DNA from: DASRDE01 sp035938175
GTDB taxonomy: Bacteria; Vulcanimicrobiota; Vulcanimicrobiia; Vulcanimicrobiales; Vulcanimicrobiaceae
Direction of reading: 5' to 3'
DNA length: 64,000 nt
NCBI GenBank assembly: GCA_035938175.1
Contig: DASZHD010000025.1
Span: 1-64,000 of the forward strand
Each line of letters starts with the position of its first letter. Within the stretch, counting starts at the first letter, position 1. This document shows positions 58,338 to 64,000 of this stretch, one piece after another. The notes below the pieces were generated by a model that made no database searches, was not told the origin of the DNA, and saw nothing but the letters and a program-made list of their open reading frames with translations. A program made the translations under genes and the position numbers.

Positions 58338-61300
58338 TACGCGTTCTGGGAAGAACCGGTGAAAACGGCGCAGCGCCGCGTCCCGAGCAGAAGGCCGAGG
58401 CGCGCATGCCGGCGACGCAGCGTCCTGACGCGGTAAATGCCGAGGATCTCGATCTCGATCTGGACGGCCTGCGGCGCGAACTTTCCGCGGCCGTGCGCGG
58501 CGAAGTCCATTACGACGACGCGTACCGCGCCATGTACTCGACCGATGCGGCGAATTACCGGCAAATACCGATCGCCGTCGTGCTGCCGAAAGACGCGGAC
58601 GACGCGCAGACGGCAATGAAAATTTGCCACCGCTACCGGGCACCCGTAACGCCCCGCGGCGGCGGCACCAGTCTGACGGGCGCCAGTTGCAATGCCGCGG
58701 TGATCTTCGACTACAGCAAGCATATGAACCGGATCGTCACGCTCGATCCGCATGCGCAAACCGCGGTGGTCGAGCCCGGCGTGGTGCTGGACGATTTGCG
58801 TCAACGGGCGGGAAAGCACGGACTGACGTTCGGTCCGGCTCCCTCGACGCACAACCGCTGCGCCATCGGCGGCATGTTCGGCAACAATTCGTGCGGTATG
58901 CCGGCGCAGTTTGCCGGACGGATGGAAGAGAACGTCGAGGAAGTGGAAGTGCTGCTGCACGACGGCACGCGCATGCGCGTGGGTGCGACAAGCCCGCAAG
59001 AACTCGACCGGATCGTGCGCGAGGGCGGCCGCAAGGGCGAGATTTACGGAAAACTGCGAACGCTCTACGAGCAATACGGAGACCGCGTGAAAGAGCGGTT
59101 CCCCGATATTCCGCGGCGCGTTTCCGGTTACAATTTGAATCAGCTGTCGCCGGAGAACGGCTTCAACGTCGCGCGGGCGCTCATCGGCAGCGAAGGCACG
59201 ATCGTTCACGTTTTGGAGCTAACGGTGCGGCTCGTGCCCAACCCCAAATGCACCGCCTTGGCGATCGTCGGATTCGAAGACATTTCCACGGCCGGCGACC
59301 ACGTCGCGTTCTGCAACAAATACGCGCCGCATGCGTCGGAAGGCATGGACGAGACGCTCTTCGAGCACATGGAAGAAAAGGGCAAGAATCCGCACGAGCA
59401 GCACGAGCTGTTCCCCCACGGCCACGCGTGGATCGTGTTGCAGTTCGGCGGCGACACGAAAGCGGAAGCGCAGGCCAAAGCGCAGCTGCTGGTCGACGAT
59501 ATCCGCGCGCACAGCAAGGAAGTGCGCGGCACTCGCGTGATGACCGACGAGCACACGATCGAAGAGATCTTCAAGATCCGCGAAGCGGGCTTGGGCGTGA
59601 ACGCAAAGATTCCGAATCAGCCGGAATTCTATCCGGGCTGGGAAGATTCGGCCGTCGCGCCCGAACACTTGGGCAAATATCTTCGCGAATTCCAGCAGAA
59701 GATGAACGAGTATGGCTATCAGGCCTCGATCTACGGCCATTTCGGTCAGGGATGCGTCCATTGCCGGATCAGTTTCGATTTGTTCACGAGAGACGGCATC
59801 GAGCGATACCGCAAGTTCGTGCACGAAATGGCGCACATCGTCGTGAAGTACGAAGGTTCCATTTCCGGAGAACACGGCGACGGTCAGATACGGGGCGAGC
59901 TGTTGCCGATCATGTTCGGCGACGAATTGGTGCAGGCATTTTGGGAGTTCAAGATTGCCTTCGATCCCGATAACCTGATGAACCCCGGAAAAGTGGTGCG
60001 CCCGTACCGCATCGACCAGAACTTACGTTGGGGCGTAAACTACGAGCCGTGGGATCCGCCGACGAAGATGCGGTTCAAAGAGGACGGCGGCAGCTTTGCA
60101 TATGCCGCGAACCGCTGCGTCGGTGCGGGCGTGTGCCGCAAACACGACAAAGGCACGATGTGTCCCAGTTACATGGCCTCGCGCGAGGAGAAATATTCCA
60201 CTCGCGGCCGGGCACGTCTGCTCTTCGAAATGCTGCAGGGCAATCCGATGAAGCGCGGGTGGCGCGACGACGAGGTCAAGGATTCGCTCGAGTATTGTTT
60301 GGCGTGCAAGGCGTGTAAACAGGAGTGTCCGGTAAACGTGGACATGGCCACGTACAAGGCGGAGTTCTTGTACCACTATTTCAAAGGCCGCATGCGGCCG
60401 TTGCAGATGTGGCTGTTCGGGTACATGTTCGTGTGGGCGAAGATTGCTTCACGAATGCCGGGCGTTGCGAATTTCTTCTCGCAGGCCCCGCCGTTTAGTA
60501 CGCTGCTCAAACGTCTGGCGTCGATTGCGCCTGAGCGGCATATTCCCATGTTCGCCGATCGCACGTTCCGCGATTGGTTTGCCGGCCGTACGCCGCGTAA
60601 CGTGGGGAACGACCGCGTGATTCTGTGGGCGGACACGTGGAACAATCATTTTCATCCGCACACCGCGCAGGCGGCCGTAGAAGTGCTCGAAGATGCGGGT
60701 TATCACGTCATCTTGCCGCAGAAGCAGATCTGCTGCGGGCGTCCGCTGTACGATTACGGGTTGCTCGATCAGGCGCAGCGCCAGGCGCACGGCATTTTGA
60801 ACGAGTTGCGGCCGTTGATCCGCGACGGCGTACCGCTGGTCGGCTTGGAACCAAGCTGCCTTTCCGTCTTCAAAGACGAGCTGCAGAACTTGGTGGGCAA
60901 CGATATCGATGCAAACCGGTTGGCATCGCAATCGTACATGTTCGAAACGTTCCTGAACCGAAAAGCCGAGAAAGACAAGAACTACAAGCCGCCCAAATTA
61001 GACCGGAGCGCGATCGTACACGAGCATTGCCACAAAAAGGCCGTTTTGGACCCGATGTCCGAATCGCACGTGTTCGAGCAAATGGGCTTGCAGCACGAAA
61101 TGCTGGAAAGCGGGTGTTGCGGCATGGCCGGCGCGTTCGGCTTCGAGCGGGAACACTACTCGATGTCCATCGCTTGCGGCGAACGCGTCCTGCTGCCGAA
61201 GGTGCGAGAAGCGCTGCCCGAGACGGTTGTGGTCGCCGACGGGTTTAGCTGCCGCGAACAGATCGTGCAAACCACAAACCGGCAAGCGCTGCATCCCGCT

Positions 61301-61504
61301 GAAGTGATGCGCATGGCACTCGACGCGCGCAACGCGCCGCACGCTCAAGGCGACCGCTCCCACGACGCCTATCCGGAGCGGCGCTTCATGCCCGATGAAG
61401 AGACGCGGCGCCGTCGCGTTATCATTCGGGGCTATGCGACGATTGCGGCGATTGCGGCGGTAGCGGCTGCCGCGACTATCGTGGCGCTACGGAGCCGGAA
61501 GTGA
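58334..61504 (+). CDS. FAD-linked oxidase fused to Fe-S / CCG-domain reductase (YdiJ-like)
   Basis: 1056 residues. Residues about 60-260 form the FAD_binding_4 domain (TPRGGGTSLTGASCN; FGNNSCGMPAQ), and about 280-570 the FAD-oxidase C domain (HFGQGCVHCRISFD; EHGDGQIRGELLP). Cluster motifs CVGAGVC near 595 and CLACKACKQECP near 655 come next, then two CCG domains (CCGRPLYDYG near 800; SGCCGMAGAFGFE near 927). A final membrane helix ends the chain. The plan is that of D-2-hydroxyacid (glycolate/lactate/hydroxyglutarate) dehydrogenases feeding the quinone pool. The C-terminal anchor is an extra. GTGA overlap with the previous gene. Confidence 0.92.
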   Translation: MIRVLGRTGENGAAPRPEQKAEARMPATQRPDAVNAEDLDLDLDGLRRELSAAVRGEVHYDDAYRAMYSTDAANYRQIPIAVVLPKDADDAQTAMKICHRYRAPVTPRGGGTSLTGASCNAAVIFDYSKHMNRIVTLDPHAQTAVVEPGVVLDDLRQRAGKHGLTFGPAPSTHNRCAIGGMFGNNSCGMPAQFAGRMEENVEEVEVLLHDGTRMRVGATSPQELDRIVREGGRKGEIYGKLRTLYEQYGDRVKERFPDIPRRVSGYNLNQLSPENGFNVARALIGSEGTIVHVLELTVRLVPNPKCTALAIVGFEDISTAGDHVAFCNKYAPHASEGMDETLFEHMEEKGKNPHEQHELFPHGHAWIVLQFGGDTKAEAQAKAQLLVDDIRAHSKEVRGTRVMTDEHTIEEIFKIREAGLGVNAKIPNQPEFYPGWEDSAVAPEHLGKYLREFQQKMNEYGYQASIYGHFGQGCVHCRISFDLFTRDGIERYRKFVHEMAHIVVKYEGSISGEHGDGQIRGELLPIMFGDELVQAFWEFKIAFDPDNLMNPGKVVRPYRIDQNLRWGVNYEPWDPPTKMRFKEDGGSFAYAANRCVGAGVCRKHDKGTMCPSYMASREEKYSTRGRARLLFEMLQGNPMKRGWRDDEVKDSLEYCLACKACKQECPVNVDMATYKAEFLYHYFKGRMRPLQMWLFGYMFVWAKIASRMPGVANFFSQAPPFSTLLKRLASIAPERHIPMFADRTFRDWFAGRTPRNVGNDRVILWADTWNNHFHPHTAQAAVEVLEDAGYHVILPQKQICCGRPLYDYGLLDQAQRQAHGILNELRPLIRDGVPLVGLEPSCLSVFKDELQNLVGNDIDANRLASQSYMFETFLNRKAEKDKNYKPPKLDRSAIVHEHCHKKAVLDPMSESHVFEQMGLQHEMLESGCCGMAGAFGFEREHYSMSIACGERVLLPKVREALPETVVVADGFSCREQIVQTTNRQALHPAEVMRMALDARNAPHAQGDRSHDAYPERRFMPDEETRRRRVIIRGYATIAAIAAVAAAATIVALRSRK

Positions 61505-62337
61505 TGAAGAATTTGCTGGCCGCACTCGGGGTGCGTGTCGAAAAGGCCGAGGTTTCCACAGAGACCGGTCTGCGCCTGAAAGACAAAGTGGCAATCGTCA
61601 CCGGAGGGGATACGGGGATCGGCAAGGCGATCTGTATCGCGATGGCGCACGAAGGCGCAAGGGTCGTGGTCGATTACCACGGCGATCCGGCTCCGGCAAA
61701 CAATTTGGTAGCGGACATAGCGTCGTTCGGCGGCACCGCATGTGCAATTGCAGCCGACGTCAGCAAACCGGTAGACGCGCAAAGCCTGATCGAATCGGCG
61801 GTGCGCCGGTACGGCGGTGTCGATATCATGGTGAACAACGCGGGGACCGAAGAGGAGCATCCGTTTTTGGAAATGCCGCTCGAGGTGTACAATCGCGTGA
61901 TTGCGGTCGATCTGACCGGCGTATGGCTGTGCGCGCAAGCCGCTGCCCGGCAAATGGCCGACCAGAAACGCGGCGGACGAATCATCAACATTTCGTCGAT
62001 ACACGAAGAAGTTGCGATGCCGACGAATGCGCCGTACTGCGCAGCGAAGGCCGGAGTGCGGATGTTGACGCGCACGCTTTCGGTCGAGCTCGCACAATAC
62101 GGCATTACCATCAACAACGTCTGCCCGGGCGCCATCGATACGCCGATGGACAAGTCCGTAAAACGGGATCCCGTCAAACACGAAAAGTTGCTTTCTGAAA
62201 TTCCGATGCGCCGAATGGGCAAGCCCGAGGAGGTTGCGGCGATGTGCGTTTATCTCGCCTCCGACGACGCTGCGTACGTGACGGGAGCGTCGCTGTACAT
62301 CGACGGAGGCATGAGCAAGAATGCCGGCAGCCTGTGA
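61504..62337 (+). CDS. SDR oxidoreductase, glucose 1-dehydrogenase-like
   Basis: 277 residues from ATG 61504 (GTG 61501 is possible). TGGDTGIGKAI cofactor site, NNAGTEEEHPFLE, INISSIHEE and catalytic YCAAKAG, ending with YVTGASLYIDGGMSKN. The sequence matches classical SDRs annotated as glucose 1-dehydrogenase. An N-terminal extension of about 25 residues precedes the core. Its start overlaps the FAD oxidase stop (TGATG) and its stop overlaps the next GTG, so it is translated in step with both. Confidence 0.9.
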   Translation: MKNLLAALGVRVEKAEVSTETGLRLKDKVAIVTGGDTGIGKAICIAMAHEGARVVVDYHGDPAPANNLVADIASFGGTACAIAADVSKPVDAQSLIESAVRRYGGVDIMVNNAGTEEEHPFLEMPLEVYNRVIAVDLTGVWLCAQAAARQMADQKRGGRIINISSIHEEVAMPTNAPYCAAKAGVRMLTRTLSVELAQYGITINNVCPGAIDTPMDKSVKRDPVKHEKLLSEIPMRRMGKPEEVAAMCVYLASDDAAYVTGASLYIDGGMSKNAGSL

Positions 62338-64000
62338 TCGCTAGGATCTCCGGCCCCGGGCATAAGATTTCGCAATACGAGATATCGGATCGCGAACTGC
62401 CCGCCGGCAGCACGTTAGGCGCTCCTAGGGGAACGCTGCTGATCAAAGCCACCGGCGCACTCGAAAAGCTCTACTCCGCGCAAGCGGGAATAGACATGTT
62501 CGGAACCCTCGTGCTGCACTACTGGGACGGCCGCACGGGTATTCCGCTCGTGCCGATGCCGGGGGATTTCATTATCAATCCTTCGCACCAAGAGCACATT
62601 TTCGAGCTTTCCAATCGTGTTACCGTGCGCGAAGACATCTTCATGCTCAACAGCATGCCCCGCGGTGACGATAGGCGCGACGTCGATCCGCCGGCGGCGT
62701 ACTATACCGTCGAACTTCAAAACGACGCGACCGAGGCAGTCGAGATTTCGACGTATGCCTCGATTCACTTAAACGGCGGCTTTACGAGCGTCGCGGGTAC
62801 GGTCTACGACGCTGCAAATAACGCATTCGTCGTCCGTAATGAAGATGAGCCGGACGTAGTTCGCATTGCCGCGTGTTCGGTATCTCCCGAGAGTTATGAA
62901 GTGACGGTGGACGGTTCCAAGCCGAGCGCGGCGACTTTTCCCGGCAAGTTGTCGAATACGGTTCTGGATTCGTGCGATCAGCCGATCGGAATCTTCCACT
63001 TGTCGCATCGATTGCGGCCGAACGCTCGCGCAAAATTCTATTTCGTCCTCACATTTTCGCTGGAAGGCGAGAAGGACGCGCGAGCCGCGTTCGGATCGTT
63101 GCCGCCGGCGGAGGACGCACTGGAAAAAACGGCCGAGCATTACGAGATAATTTTGAACCGGGCCGTCGTCGTAACGCCGGATCCCGAAGTGAACCGTGGG
63201 GTTTTGTGGGCAAAAGCAAACATGCTGCGATCGCAATCGCTGACGCAGCAGGGATGGTGTTTCGTCAACGACCCAACGCGGTCCAACAACAGTGTGGGGC
63301 GCGACACGGCGTGGTACGCAAACGGCTGCGATTACGTGATGCCGGGATTTTCGAAAGAAATACTGCGGTGGTATATCGACCACATCGAGCCGAATGGGAT
63401 GGTGGTTGAATATTTCGACATCCGCAACGGCAAGACCGACGACTACGGGCTGAACATCAACGACGATACGCCGCTGATTATCATGGCTTTGTGGCACCAT
63501 TTCTGCATTACCGGCGATCGCGAATTTTTGGAAGAGGTGTTTCCGAAAGCGCAGCGCGCCGCAAACTATATTCTCTCGCAGCGCAACGGCGAAGGTTTGG
63601 TGTGGTGTACGGCCGACAAGACGTCGGACTGGGGAATCGTAGGCTGGCGGAACATCATCGACGGATACCGTTTGTCCGGTGCCACGACGGAACTGAATTC
63701 GGAATGTTATGCGGCGCTGCGCATGGTTTCGTACATGGCCGAGGAACTCGGCGACCGCGACAAACGGCAGCACTATGCGGATTGCGCGGATGATTTGCGC
63801 ACCGCGATTAACGAACACTTGCTGGACAAAAGCCGCAACCTGTACTATTTGAATATCGACGTCGACGGCACCAAGCGCGCGGACGTCACCTGCGACCTGG
63901 TGTTTCCGGTGATGTTCGGCGTTGCCGAGCACGAGGTGGCGGCGAATATCATCGCGCGGCTCAGTATTCCGGAGTTTTGGACGGACGCCGGTCTGCACAC
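62334..64000 (+). CDS. Amylo-alpha-1,6-glucosidase-like glycoside hydrolase, truncated by window end
   Basis: Open from GTG 62334 to the window edge (555 codons). The N-terminal beta-sandwich includes ATGALEKLYSAQAGIDMFGT and TVREDIFMLN. The helical (alpha/alpha)6 catalytic domain starts near residue 270: VLWAKANMLRSQSL, FVNDPTRSNNSVGRDTAWYA (acid), WCTADKTSDWGIVGWRN and TTELNSECYAALRMVSYMAE. This is the glycogen-debranching / GH15-like plan. It probably releases glucose from glycogen, starch or an oligosaccharide for the SDR and downstream enzymes of the operon. The C-terminus lies outside. Confidence 0.82.
   Translation, partial: MIARISGPGHKISQYEISDRELPAGSTLGAPRGTLLIKATGALEKLYSAQAGIDMFGTLVLHYWDGRTGIPLVPMPGDFIINPSHQEHIFELSNRVTVREDIFMLNSMPRGDDRRDVDPPAAYYTVELQNDATEAVEISTYASIHLNGGFTSVAGTVYDAANNAFVVRNEDEPDVVRIAACSVSPESYEVTVDGSKPSAATFPGKLSNTVLDSCDQPIGIFHLSHRLRPNARAKFYFVLTFSLEGEKDARAAFGSLPPAEDALEKTAEHYEIILNRAVVVTPDPEVNRGVLWAKANMLRSQSLTQQGWCFVNDPTRSNNSVGRDTAWYANGCDYVMPGFSKEILRWYIDHIEPNGMVVEYFDIRNGKTDDYGLNINDDTPLIIMALWHHFCITGDREFLEEVFPKAQRAANYILSQRNGEGLVWCTADKTSDWGIVGWRNIIDGYRLSGATTELNSECYAALRMVSYMAEELGDRDKRQHYADCADDLRTAINEHLLDKSRNLYYLNIDVDGTKRADVTCDLVFPVMFGVAEHEVAANIIARLSIPEFWTDAGLH

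Noticed and set aside
58624..59973. 449-codon open frame within the FAD/Fe-S oxidase gene
   Set aside because: Out-of-frame shadow with Arg/Ala-rich composition; the overlapping gene is clearly conserved.
1..64000. CRISPR arrays, prophage, integrase or transposase genes
   Set aside because: No regularly spaced repeats with unique spacers and no recombinase-like protein were found on either strand.

Overview
The window is a gene-dense, roughly 60% GC bacterial chromosome segment with no rRNA, tRNA, CRISPR array or transposase that I could see. A TonB-dependent receptor and several lipoproteins indicate a diderm cell. An actinobacterial-style QcrCAB/caa3 oxidase cluster, GloVer-repeat lipoproteins, a PurP-like ATP-grasp protein and a mixture of Shine-Dalgarno and apparently leaderless genes suggest a deep-branching, little-studied lineage. 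Candidatus Eremiobacterota (WPS-2) is my guess; it is not proven by anything here. No gene-free stretch exceeds 300 bases.

Region by region. 1-13076 is a divergent inositol/sugar locus. Leftward: periplasmic binding protein, permease, ATPase, then a TonB receptor (cut by the window edge). Rightward: IclR regulator, ThDP enzyme, iolG, iolB, iolE, a two-part transketolase and leuB, mostly with 1-4 nt overlaps. 13117-18860 holds a secreted phosphoesterase, a PurP-like protein, an unusual Tpx, guaA and purD. 19002-25775 holds a secreted protein, a small orphan, a radical SAM protein preceded by a perfect SOS-box-like palindrome, a large LuxR-type ATPase regulator, a GloVer lipoprotein and a Bax-inhibitor-like membrane protein. 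25819-33425 holds purF, panB, a DUF2723 glycosyltransferase, pepA, purM and a GNAT-PurN fusion.

33436-39206 holds a frameshifted M1-type peptidase with an altered zinc motif, a GntR/FadR regulator, a terpene-cyclase-fold protein and a glycoside-hydrolase-like lipoprotein. 39212-42810 is a leftward hom-metY-metX operon behind what looks like a ribosome-mediated attenuator: a near-leaderless Met/Cys-rich leader peptide followed by an intrinsic terminator. 42821-46401 holds small secreted proteins, an HD-domain protein and tsaD, followed by a cluster of palindromic repeats (46432-46621). 46628-53536 encodes the caa3-type oxidase and the bc1 complex from a divergent promoter carrying three GGGTA repeats. 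53542-55322 holds two small orphans and an SDR. 55414 to the end is one tightly overlapping operon: pyruvate-oxidase-like enzyme, enolase-superfamily dehydratase, FAD/Fe-S oxidase, SDR and a glycogen-debranching-like hydrolase, suggesting oxidative breakdown of stored or scavenged carbohydrate.

The strongest candidates for new biology are the Met/Cys leader-peptide attenuator, the GNAT-PurN fusion, the divergent PurP-like protein, the SOS box at the radical SAM gene, and the inositol locus that lacks iolC/iolJ but carries a split transketolase and a TonB receptor.
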